DNA from: Bufo bufo
Taxonomy: Eukaryota; Chordata; Amphibia; Anura; Bufonidae
Assembly (NCBI RefSeq): GCF_905171765.1
Contig: NC_053389.1
Span: forward strand, 784,988,772-785,052,771
Length of the DNA: 64,000 nt
Direction: 5' to 3'
The translations under genes were made by a program, and so were the position numbers. Below are positions 11,305 through 20,883 of this stretch, piece by piece. Under the pieces are notes generated by a model. That model made no database searches, was not told where the DNA came from, and saw only the letters and a program-made list of their open reading frames with translations. Positions within the stretch are counted from its first letter, which is position 1. The number at the start of each line of letters is the position of its first letter.

Positions 11305-11345
11305 GTTGAGGCCTGAGGAAGCGCGAAACGGCTGTTGCCTTTCAC
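11305..11345 (+). ncRNA. Hammerhead-like core in Penelope-like 3' region
   Basis: CTGAGGA (11313-11319) fits the hammerhead box CUGANGA and GAAAC (11325-11329) fits the second box. A possible stem GGC/GCC follows (11330-11338). The intervening helix is only a few bases and the cleavage triplet does not fit well, so this is a candidate only. It lies about 100 bp after the GIY-YIG stop codon, as in other Penelope-like elements. Confidence 0.4.
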
Positions 11346-11577
11346 TGTGCTGTACCCCCATCCATCCTGTTTTTAATGTGAAATAATAAAGCTGCAACGA
11401 GATTTGGTGAGTGCCGCTGGTTTTTCACTTCTTGAAGATTATTGTTAGAACCCATAGACAGGTGCGGTACTGTTTCAGAGAGAAAGCCGCCATATTTCCG
11501 ACTTCCATACAACCCCTAGAAGAGTAATTGTCTCCCCAGGCTGCCAGATATCAGACACTGCAAATAATTCAGTGTAA

Positions 11578-11850
11578 GGCCTCATGCACACGACCGCTGT
11601 GTGTTTTGCGGTCCGCAAATTGCGGATCCACAAAACACGGATGGCGTCTGTGTGCGTTCCGCAATTTGCGGAACGGCACGGACAGCCATTGATGTAACTG
11701 CCTATTCTTGTCCGCAAAACGGACAAGAATAGGACAGGTTATATTTTTTTTTGCGTGGCCACGGAACGGAGAAATGGATGCGGGCAGCACACGGAATGCT
11801 GTCCGCATTTTTTGCGGCCCCATTGAAGTGAACGGGTCCGCATCCAAGCT
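11578..11850. mobile_element. Harbinger-like MITE, 3'-truncated
   Basis: Begins GGCCTCATGCACACGACCG after a TAA. The same terminal sequence is seen in the complete copy at 24871-25188. Internal motif GTCCGCAAATTGCGG is palindromic. The right terminal repeat is missing; the copy fades after GGGTCCGCATCCAAGC. Confidence 0.7.
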
Positions 11851-12097
11851 GCAAAAAGATGATTGACTTTGAGAGTGGGTTTCTAGGAATGCGGTATTTT
11901 GGGTAATTGGTACTATAATTAAAAATACTGCATTCTTAAAATATTTGGGTCCTTTTTTTATTTTTTCTGTAAGACCGTCTAAGCTTAACCTTTAACACGC
12001 CAGACTGCTTGGTTACCTCTGAATGTAGAAATATGGAAGTTAAGTCATAGTGTATATCATAAAAGGTCTGGACATAGGTCGAGATTTACCAAAATTG

Positions 12098-12231
12098 CTT
12101 TAAAGGAAAACTGGCCTCTTTGCCCTTAGCAACCAATCAGATTTCACCTTTCATTTTTCACAGCTCCTTTAAAAATTAAAGGTGGAATCTGATTGGCTGC
12201 TAAGGGCAACTAAGCCAGTTCTTCTTTACAA
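12098..12231. repeat. Short foldback MITE (CAACCAATCAGA family)
   Basis: AACTGGCCTC...TAGCAACCAATCAGATT on the left mirrors AATCTGATTGGCTGCTA...AAGCCAGTT on the right, with the loop at TTTCACAGCTCC. Copies of the same family lie at 51191-51333 and 52154-52267. Confidence 0.8.
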
Positions 12232-12683
12232 CGGTTTTAATAAATAATCTTTAATGAGTAGTAAAATGGTCGGAACTTTGACAACTTTTTTATTGATAAA
12301 AACAGAGGTTGTCATAGAAATTAAATTCAAATTGGATAAATTATATGATCGATTGTCGAATCTATAATGAAATATACCATACGTTGCCCACATTACACTG
12401 TTACACAGTTCCCTAAGTAACACTGGTCAATCCAAAAGCTACAGACTCTAGCTGCCATGCCATAGGTTCCAGCCCTATGAGTGATCATATCCAGAAGTGA
12501 CCCCTTCAGAAGAGAATATACTGGTGACACACTTCTAAATTTGACCCTGGTGGTCCTCCTTCAGATCTCTTGACTGTCCAGATTGTCAATGATTTACCCC
12601 AGCAATCAACCTGAAAGCCGACAAACACATAGTTTCATTGACAAAGGCAGGCGTTGTCAGCTGTTTTTTTATTTATTTTTTAA

Positions 12684-12930
12684 GGCCTCTTTCACACTGC
12701 CGGCATTAGTTCTGGCAGGCTGTTCCAACCGAGAACAGTTTACCGCACGCAGTGGTATTTGTCCGGCTAAATCCCAGCATATTTTCTTGGTAGTGGCTGG
12801 ATCTCCGCCGGACCCCATTATAGTCAATGGGGCCAACGGGCAATTCAGTAACATCCGGTGATGCCGGATCCAGATAGCTCTGGCAGACTGTTTTCTGCCA
12901 GAGCAGCCTTACGGCAGTGTGAAACAACCC
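12684..12930. mobile_element. Harbinger-like MITE, complete
   Basis: Starts GGCCTCTTTCACACTGCCG and ends CGGCAGTGTGAAACAACCC. It is flanked by TAA at 12681-12683 and 12931-12933. 247 bp, non-coding, about 370 bp upstream of the ANGPTL6 start codon. Confidence 0.82.
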
Positions 12931-13244
12931 TAAGTCAGAAAGACTTTCCCCGACTCTCTCATTCTATTGCTTTCCAGGTCCCCTGTTGGTCTCTACTTCT
13001 TGATTCCTCTTGACCCTGGATATGTGGCTGCTCAGCCAATGACTGGTCACTGCTAGTGTCTGTAGTCTTATAAAACCCATATGGCCAAAACAGCTATCAA
13101 TAGTCAAATCTAACTAAAGGCTCTTGTAGAAGCTACTGCATGTGCGCTATTGTGTTGTGCCTTGATGAGGGTAAATACCTCTGTGATGACATAGCACTCA
13201 TGAGATTAACATTAACTATGACTGTAATTACTCTGTTTTCCATT

Positions 13245-13296
13245 CCAGGATATACATTGTGAGGTCTGGACTTGCGGCTCCTAAATTAAGCTTACA
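13245..13296 (+). other. ANGPTL6: ANGPTL6 5' UTR part with upstream splice acceptor
   Basis: A pyrimidine-rich tract followed by CCAG at 13245-13248 looks like a 3' splice site, so the start-codon exon probably begins at 13249 and an untranslated exon lies upstream. That exon and the promoter were not identified. Confidence 0.5.
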
Positions 13297-13881
13297 ATGA
13301 GCTTATATTCAGTCATATGGATTACACTGCTGCCAAGCCTTTGCCAACCACAGATAACAAGCGAATATGTTAATCTGAACAACAGAGGAAGCCAAGGTAA
13401 ATGCACCTATACATTTGTGGTGCCGCATCAGAAAATCACTGGAGCTGTTTGCGTCAGCACAGCTAAGTTTCCTGAAGCGTTTGGAGTGAACAGAAGCGAA
13501 GTTGAGGAGTTAAAACAGGAACTTAGCCGTCAACAAACTGAGATTGAGAAAATTAAAAGGCTGGTAGACGTGGACCATGAAGTAGCCAATGAGATGGACC
13601 ATCTCCGAAGAGAGAGCAGGAATATGGATTCCCGTCTCAGTCACTTGCATGTGCAGTTCCTCCATGAGGTTCTTCAGAAGAAGAATGACTCAAAAGAAGT
13701 GTTTCAGGGAGAAGATAAAGTAGTCAATGCTATCTCCGAAATCCCAATCTTAGCTTCTAAATACCGAGATCTCCAAGAAAAGTATAATTTCCTAACTTCA
13801 TTGGTCAACAACCAGAGTCTTATCATTGCACGTTTAGAAGAGCAGTGTCAACAAAGCCTTGGTAGACGTCACGTTGACCAG
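13297..13881 (+). CDS. ANGPTL6: ANGPTL6 coding exon 1 (signal peptide and coiled coil)
   Basis: Encodes 195 residues from MSLYSVIWITLLPSLC through the heptad-rich segment EVEELKQELSRQQTEIEKI and RRESRNMDSRLSHLH. It ends in phase 0 at CAG|GTAAGG, a strong donor. The ATG was chosen because a signal peptide follows at once. N-glycosylation sequons (NRS, NDS, NQS) are present. Confidence 0.92.
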
Positions 13882-16800
13882 GTAAGGACACTTAATATTA
13901 GCTAATAGTGTGTTATTCCCATAAACAACAACAACTTGTAGACACTTGAGCAAGACCTACAGAATGTGTGTGTTCTTTGATCTCCAGCAACTTTTGGTTG
14001 ACATGGCCCTCATTAGTTTTTCCATAAGAGTACCCTAGCAGAACTCGACAAAAGAAGTAATGAGATTCAGAGGTCTACAATCATTAGTACAGAGAATTAT
14101 TCTCCAAGATCATAGATCTTCTTGTATGTTCTGTGTCAAAAAGATGCCAGTATACAGTTAAAGCATTATAAATTTGAAGTGAACAAACAGGTGTGTATAG
14201 ATCTATAGGGGGTGTAGATATTAGAAGGGTAGATATACCAGTTGCACTCGTTCTCTTGTGTTTGAGGGAGCCTAAAATAAGAACATATCAGTATTATAAA
14301 TGGGACCATAAGTGGGGTCTCTGTTGCAGATTTTGCATTGGGAACTAAGAGCTTCAAGACATGCTCCTGGACTTTATGGTTCCTGTTGTGCCATTGTCTT
14401 TAAGATCACTGACCCATCAGAAGATCCTTTGGTCATTTGGTGGGCCAAACCAAGAGCGTGGGCACTTGGCAATGCACTTTACCATCCTTTTTGCTTAAAT
14501 AATAGGGTGATTCTTTAGTTCATGGACCATCAGAAGATCCTTTGGTCATTTGGTGTGCCAAACCAAGAGCATTCAATAATGGGGTTGCTAAATAACAATT
14601 TACTAGGGAAGCTGAATGACTCCCTAATGAGTGATTAAAAACGGAAATTCTGATTATTACGAGAGTTTCCTTTCATCCTGAAATGGGTCGTTGTTTCCCA
14701 ATTGTTTCTCAAGCTGCCATGGGTCATATACTATTTATGGTTTAACCTCAGCATATGCCATAAATATTTGATAGGTAATTGTCTCACTTCTGGGAACTCC
14801 CACCTAGTGGGAAAACTGGGTCCCATGAATCTCATTAGGTCCGGGGGAGAGTTGGGTGTTTCCTGCCAAGTGACCCCATTGAATGGAGCAGGAGGAATGT
14901 CGTTCTGCATAACAGTGGGGATCAATGGGCTGTTTTGACTCTATATAAAGCAAAGTGACAACCATAAGCCTTTACAAACCACTATGATTGGTTGTCACCA
15001 AGCATCTGAGACAAAGGTAATTTAGATTCAGAATATTACAAGACTTGTTTCTTTGTTTTAGGGGAACTGCTCTGTACATATCAGGTGATTTATTTTCCAG
15101 GCGCCATCCTATTCACAGTCAACAATTGAGGCTTTGAGCAACTCTTCAGAAGGGAAAAATAAACAAAATCATGATACTCATGGGGAGCAGACAGATGGAG
15201 CCGCACAGAGGAAAGAAATACTCCCAACACAAGCAACAAAGACAACCTCCAAAACCCCGGTTATCCAATCCGAGGCCTCCCAATCAGAAGGTGCCTTAGT
15301 TATGTGGACAATTATAACAAATAGACAGAAAATTAAACAAGATAAACAATATAGTAATCTTAGAATTTTTAAAATAGACCCAACTGTAATATTTTAATTA
15401 CATACATTTACATTATATGACCAGGTTGGGGAATCCCATTGGTCAATATTGATCCATTGTTGTCTTCTCGAACAGGACCATGGATGGATTGCTCTGAAGC
15501 CTTTTTAGCAGGTCAGAAGTCAAGTGGTATCTATCTTCTGAAACCACACAACAGCAACCAAATCATGCAGGCCTGGTGTGACCAAGAGAACAATGGAGGT
15601 GGGTGGACGGTGATTCAAAGACGACAGGATGGATCAACCAACTTCTTTAAAACCTGGCATAACTATAAAGTAAGAGCAACTTCACTCTTGAAGATATATA
15701 TATTTTTTTTATATTATTATCTCCGAGTTTTGGGGAGTCATAGTATGGTGCCGATTAAAGTGTATGCAATTTCATTTGGAGTTTTTTTGCTATTGAATTT
15801 CATACGAATCCAACAGAAAAAAGGTGGCATGTTCTATCTGGATTCTGTATCTACAGATGTATTCCGTCCTAGAAGTATTGCATCTAGGACAGAATAGATC
15901 CATACCTACGGCATCTGACAGAGTTGTACATAAGGACATGGAGGTCTTTCAGGATGAGCCTTTAAGGTGACCATAGTATATGAGCCATTAATGCAGACTT
16001 AGGTTTTATGATGTTCATTAACAATAATCATGATGTCTATAGTTCTTAAATAGGATCCCGGTTACTGTTTATTTCTACAAATGTGCTGTAAATAGCATGT
16101 GCCATATTACCAATATACTGTTAGCATCTCAGCGCTGATGTCTTTTTCTTTGAAGTGCCACCCCCTTGTTAGTACAGTCTGCTCCATGGATTGTAAAGTG
16201 TTCCCATCCTAAACACGGCTGCTAATGAAGGCGCATGGAACCAACTTGTAGGAAGCCCTGCAGAGGGAATGATAGGGTTCACTGACCTAAACTTATATTA
16301 GCCAGAGAAGTGCTGCTTCAGAGAGTGGTCCAAGAGAACCACTGTGCATTACAACAATGAGGTACAGTAATGGCCCTTATACAAGGCCCTTCAGAGCAGC
16401 AATGATCAGGAATGAGGAAGTTCATTCCTGATTATGGCCCACCCCATAGCTGCATTTACATGCAGCAATCATTGCTGTTGTATGGTGATGGACAATCATT
16501 TCAACGATCGTTCATCCCCAATTTCCTTGTTTGTAAGTATGACATCCCTGTTTACACAAGGCGATATGCCCCCGAGAGACAAGGATTTTTGGTGCTGCCT
16601 AAAAGATGTGACCATGCAATTAACAAGGTGATTGGCAGCACATTTACATAGATCAATTATTAGGAACAAGTGTTCGTAGGAAATAGCATTCCCAATAACT
16701 GCCTCCATCTTTGGTCCATGTAAAAGGGCCCTTAGTTCATCATGTGGTTGTAGCTGATCTTAGGAAGTCCCAACATCTACTCTACATTCACTCTTGCGAC

Positions 16801-17604
16801 TATTTTGATATTTATATTTCCTTTCCTTATTTTTCTATTCCCTTCATTATTTCTACAGCATGGATTTGGTAATTTTGACAACGAATATTGGTTGGGTCTT
16901 GAGAACATTTACTGGTTGACCAAACAAGGAAACTACAAACTTCTTATCCTCATGGATGACTGGCAAGGTAGACAAGTTAGTGCAGAGTATGACCAGTTTC
17001 GTGTGGAACCAGAGAGCGACTTCTACCGGTTGCGACTAGGGCAATATCGTGGTACAGCTGGAGACTCCCTCTCCTGGCACAATGATAAACAGTTTAGCAC
17101 TTTGGACAAAGATCGGGACTCATACTCAGGTGAGGAACATGGCAGAAATTTGGTTGAAAAAATGTTTCTACTTATCGTGAAAGCCCCAGAATTGGAAGTA
17201 CAAAAAGTTTTAGTCTTGGTTTGGCCTTTTCAAGTAGCCTACACTTTGACAGGATGACAAAGCATGATATATATATGGGAATATAACCATTCATATATAA
17301 ATTTATAGATGGAGTGAAACTTTCCAAATTATAAGGTCAACTTAAAAACAAATTTTTTGCCCAAGGAATTTCGGTTAATTTCTAACCACTGCTTTCATTT
17401 AATCTTCTTGAAGGTAACTGTGCCCATTTCCAGAAAGGAGGATGGTGGTATAATATGTGTGCCCATTCCAACCTGAATGGGGTATGGTACCGTGGTGGTC
17501 ATTACCGTAGCCGCTACCAGGATGGAGTCTACTGGGCTGAGTTTCGTGGTGGAGCTTACTCTCTAAAGAAGGTCTCAATGCTTGTAAAACCCAACAAACA
17601 GTGA
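13297..17604 (+). CDS. ANGPTL6: Angiopoietin-like 6 (five coding exons)
   Basis: Exons 13297-13881, 15101-15290, 15476-15669, 16859-17129 and 17414-17604 join in phase to 476 residues, close to the 470 of human ANGPTL6. The protein is a secreted angiopoietin-like factor; in mammals it acts on vascular, skin and metabolic tissues. Visible parts: hydrophobic signal peptide (about 1-17), a cysteine in CTYTFVVPHQ near residue 36, a coiled coil (about 65-200), a Ser/Thr/Gln-rich linker encoded by exon 2, and a C-terminal fibrinogen-like domain (about 260-476) with GGGWTVIQRRQDGS and SLSWHNDKQFST. All introns are GT-AG; the exon-2 donor (GTGCCT) is weak. The sequence alone also fits ANGPTL2. The convergent neighbour SHFL, which adjoins ANGPTL6 in human, favours ANGPTL6. 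Confidence 0.92.
14416..14575. repeat. Short direct duplication in ANGPTL6 intron 1
   Basis: The phrase CATCAGAAGATCCTTTGGTC, continuing to CCAAACCAAGAGC, occurs at about 14416 and again at about 14526. This is a local duplication of roughly 110 bp. Confidence 0.8.
15101..15290 (+). CDS. ANGPTL6: ANGPTL6 coding exon 2 (linker)
   Basis: Follows TTTTCCAG. It encodes a polar linker rich in Ser, Thr, Gln and Lys (for example KEILPTQATKTTSKTPV). It ends in phase 1 at GAAG|GTGCCT. The donor is poor, but the join to exon 3 restores a conserved Gly-Pro-Trp entry to the fibrinogen domain. Confidence 0.85.
15476..15669 (+). CDS. ANGPTL6: ANGPTL6 coding exon 3 (start of fibrinogen domain)
   Basis: Follows CGAACAG. 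It encodes PWMDCSEAF, SGIYLLKP, AWCDQENNGGGWTVIQRRQ and FFKTWHNYK. The first two fibrinogen-domain cysteines are present. Ends in phase 0 at AAA|GTAAGA. Confidence 0.93.
16371..16731. mobile_element. Probable degenerate MITE in ANGPTL6 intron 3
   Basis: ATGGCCCTTATACAAGG at the left is loosely inverted to CCATGTAAAAGGGCCCTTAG at the right. The right end resembles the element at 25886-26209. Degraded; ends approximate. Confidence 0.45.
16859..17129 (+). CDS. ANGPTL6: ANGPTL6 coding exon 4 (fibrinogen domain core)
   Basis: Follows TTTCTACAG. It encodes HGFGNFDNEYWLGLENIYWL, then ESDFYRLRLGQYRGTAGDS and the signature SLSWHNDKQFSTLDKDRDSY. Ends in phase 1 at TCAG|GTGAGG. Confidence 0.95.
17414..17604 (+). 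CDS. ANGPTL6: ANGPTL6 coding exon 5 (end of fibrinogen domain)
   Basis: Follows CTTGAAG. It encodes NCAHFQKGGWWYNMCAHSNL and RYQDGVYWAEFRGGAYSLKK, ending KPNKQ and TGA at 17602-17604. The last cysteine pair of the fibrinogen domain is present. An ATTAAA at about 17734 is one possible polyadenylation signal. Confidence 0.95.
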
Positions 17605-18495
17605 CCTCTTGGTAACCTACCTGAGAAATACCAACCTATGAAGTTTAACCCTTCATTTTCTTACCAGCAATCCAGATGGAGACACGAAAAAAACATCTTG
17701 ACTCCTCCACGTCGTTAGTCTATCTACGCTATGAATTAAAGATATTGGAGGGATCACTCTTTGTTTTGGAGAATATCTAATTCTATTTAAACTTTGTATT
17801 GATGATATTTTTATCAGAATGTTCTTTTAGTGCTCTTGGAGTGCCATTCATAACTGGAGACAGACCTATTGTTTAGTAGGGTTGAAATAGGACATGTTCA
17901 TTAAGTACCACTGTTATTGTTGATCCAGAAGAAGAAAGACCCTGTGGCATAGATTATCCTATGCTATGAAGATCAAGTACCGACTCGGTTTTCTACACAA
18001 GCACTCTAGTACAAATAATTTAATTGTTAAACTGCTTTAAAATTGTTTTAATGAAGTGACCATCAGCACATCCCAAGAAGAGAGTCCAATAGTCTTAGTG
18101 CTCTTACTGAGAAGAATCCCTTTTTGTGTGCTAAAACCTTTTTGTCCCCATGATTTCTATGTATACTCCTATATTGTGCCCACCAGCCTGGGGATAAATC
18201 TATCTTTAGACATATCTCTTTACTGACATATTTATCCAAAATAAGGTCATTTTAAGTGTAAGAGCGCCTCTCACAGGACATACTCTAGTAAGTGCAGAAC
18301 CAGCTATTCTACACCATGAGTGCATCTGCACCTATATCTGACATTGTGGACATGTTCTCATGTAGCTCTCACAAGAACAAGCTCCAAGATCAGAGTAAAG
18401 AGGCAGAAGCAGGACTATTATAAGGTTGCACTCTGTCTCAATTTTACTTTTTTTTAACCTTTAAATGCTTATAAATTTTACTTTGGTTGTCTATG
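17605..18495 (+). other. ANGPTL6 3' UTR and spacer
   Basis: Non-coding sequence after the ANGPTL6 stop. The transcript end is not certain. No other gene or repeat was recognised up to the duplicated segment that follows. Confidence 0.5.
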
Positions 18496-19155
18496 TCTCC
18501 ACAAGAACACTTATTGTCCTTATATTTGGCACCTCAGTGTTATGATAGGGACACTGGGTCTGACAGCAACCAGCCAGAATCTAACTTCCAAGCACAGAGT
18601 AGTAAATAAAAAATAAAAAAGTTATGGTTGGCCCTATTGCTATTTTTACAGCATGCTTTTAAGGGGCGTTCTCTTTTTAGATGCAGCATACCACTTTTTC
18701 CGGAAATCTTGGTTTCGTTATACCACCTAATGGTTTCCTGCATCCTGATCATGAATACATATAAATACCTGTGAGCCAAATATACATAATATCGAAATAA
18801 GGAGATTTCATTGTCTATTTCCCTTTGATAACACTTCTTGTCCTCATGTTTGGCACCTCAATGTTACAATAGGGACACTGGGTCTGACAGCAACCAGCCA
18901 GAATCTAACTTCCACGTACAGAGAAGTAAATGAAACGTCAACATCTCAACACCTCGCCAAAGGAAGATCGTTTTTGATTGCTATTTTTACAGCATGCTTA
19001 TCAGGGGCGTTCTCTTTTTAGATGCAGTATACAATTTTTTTCTGAAATCTTGGTTTCGTTATACCACCAATGACATTGGTTTCCTATATTCTGATCATGA
19101 ATACTAATAAATACCCATGTGCCAAATATACATACTATCGAAATGAGGAGATTTC
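18496..19155. repeat. Tandem duplication of a segment of about 320 bp
   Basis: Segment about 18496-18800 is repeated at about 18822-19155. Both contain TTTGGCACCTCA, AGGGACACTGGGTCTGACAG, ACAGCATGCTT and a shared end around ATTTCATTG. The second copy carries an extra stretch near 18930-18970. It lies between the convergent genes. Confidence 0.85.
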
Positions 19156-19775
19156 ATTGGATACCGTGTGTTGTCTGTGTCCCTCCCTTGCTTATTACCC
19201 GGTGATGGGGTGGAGTCTGGAGCATGCCCATGTTGTCATAGTAAAAACACTAAAACACATTTGCTGTAAAACATATTTAATATTAACAAAAATATTTGGA
19301 AAACAGTAGAACATTTCATTTCTAGAAACAGAAATGGCAACGGACACTGAAATGTGAAAACACAGGAACAAGAAAAGCGGCAATGGAGGTAAGTTCACCC
19401 CGAGGAAGGGATCGCTCATCTACACAGTCCTGAGCCACACGAATAAGGCACTGATTGAAGGCAATTTAGTTTGAGCCTTCACAATTGGGGGATTGCATAA
19501 GTAACAATTACATATCAGATATCTCCTTCCTTAACATTCCTCATGGCTCACGATACCTAGGGAAGACAGATGCGAGAAGACCAGCTTTAAAATAAATCTT
19601 CTGCAATACTCTGTTTGCAAAGTTTTTTGTTTTTTTTTTCCAATCCAAAGCTGGTCAACTTACTCCACTCACCAAAGGACATCTCGAGCCGAGAGGAAAG
19701 GTAAGAAAAGACACATCTGCACGCTATATATCTATATCTATTTGTGCTGGACTACTCCTTTTAATAGAAGGAACA
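19156..19775. other. Intergenic spacer, nothing recognised
   Basis: Unique sequence between the convergent genes, with a T-rich stretch near 19625. No gene-like signal. Confidence 0.4.
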
Positions 19776-19778
19776 TAA

Positions 19779-20122
19779 GGTCACTTTCACACGAGATACA
19801 GATTGTGTCAGGATCCTTTCAGGAATAAACTGATGGTTTCGACACGCAAGTTCAATCACTTTTTTTCTGCGATTGCGTTCAGTGTGTACAGGTATCCGAA
19901 TTGTATGCGTAAAACTGAAGAATAACAACTTATATCTCCTAGCAACCATCAGTGAAAAATACACTGCATCCGGAATGCAATCCGTTTTTCACGCAAGCCC
20001 CATTCACTTCTATAGAGCCAGAGCTGCGCGAAAAACGCACAGTAGAGACCATGCTGAGATTTTTGCTGAACACAGAGATGATGCGTGAAAAATTATGGAA
20101 AACTCGTTGCGTAAAAGAGCCC
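19779..20122. mobile_element. Degenerate Harbinger-like MITE
   Basis: Left end GGTCACTTTCACACGAG after TAA (19776-19778); right end CGTTGCGTAAAAGAGCCC before TTA. The body contains TTTTCACGCAAGCCCCATTC, as in the family at 7741. The terminal match is imperfect and the target duplication is not identical. Confidence 0.55.
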
Positions 20123-20481
20123 TTAGGGTGCAGAAAAATTACAATGACTCGTCCTTGCCTTTTAAATCCATCAGCAGAATGCGGGTTGCTGTTAATAGCA
20201 GCCTGTATTCTGCTTATAGTGGCAAGCACAGGCCATCATACAACAACAACTCTGTTGGCGAGGGTATTCAGGTCATATCAAGTGATGGCACATCTGGGCA
20301 ATATGCCATCCTTTAGTGATTGGTGGGCTTCTGACTGCATTGGTCCTCACCAGTCACAAGAAGGAAGTGGCCGCTCTTCCCCGTAGAAGACCCTTTACTC
20401 TAGCAAGCAGTCAGATTCTCATCAATCCTAGTGATATGCCAACAACTAGAAACCCCTTGAAGGACCCACTGGCTTCCCTGC

Positions 20482-20487
20482 TTTATT
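20482..20487 (-). promoter_or_regulatory. SHFL: Candidate SHFL polyadenylation signal
   Basis: TTTATT on the + strand reads AATAAA on the - strand, about 180 bp beyond the SHFL stop codon. The transcript end is not confirmed. Confidence 0.45.
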
Positions 20488-20665
20488 ATTAGAAAATTCC
20501 TTCTTGAAAAAAGGAGTAGTTCCAACATCAAGTATATATTGGGAATTGTCATTCCTTTGAAAATAGGAATGTAGATGCTTTTAGGTGACGTGACATATGT
20601 CCCAGGAGAGGGCTCTACGGTGCATATGGAAATTCCTGATGGCACTTGGACATTGCATCTCGATT

Positions 20666-20883
20666 CTAGCTGTCGTTACTGTCACTCCCGTCTTCGTCAG
20701 ACTCCCGTATGTCATCCAGAATGAGATCATCGAGATCACACTGGGTCAGGCTGCCCTGGCTGAGGCATGTAGCCACCGTGGATCCTGTGCTCAGGTGCAG
20801 CATGCTGGCATATAGGACTTTGGGAGAGTTATTTCTGGCCCTGCTCCGGGGATGGATACACTGGTGGCCAGGAATGTAGGGCT
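20666..20883 (-). CDS. SHFL: SHFL last coding exon
   Basis: Follows TCTCACAG on the - strand. It encodes [20 protein letters not shown], then [23 protein letters not shown] and an acidic tail ending [21 protein letters not shown] and LDDLILDD are strongly conserved in vertebrate SHFL. The first codon is shared with the preceding exon (phase 1). Confidence 0.95.

Noticed and set aside
13297..17604. ANGPTL2 as the identity of the + strand gene
   Set aside because: The fibrinogen domain is also close to ANGPTL2, but the neighbouring SHFL gene and the local arrangement match ANGPTL6. Kept as an alternative that a phylogeny could revive.
20597..20815. A + strand frame overlapping the last SHFL exon
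   Set aside because: It is antisense to a conserved coding exon and shows no family resemblance.
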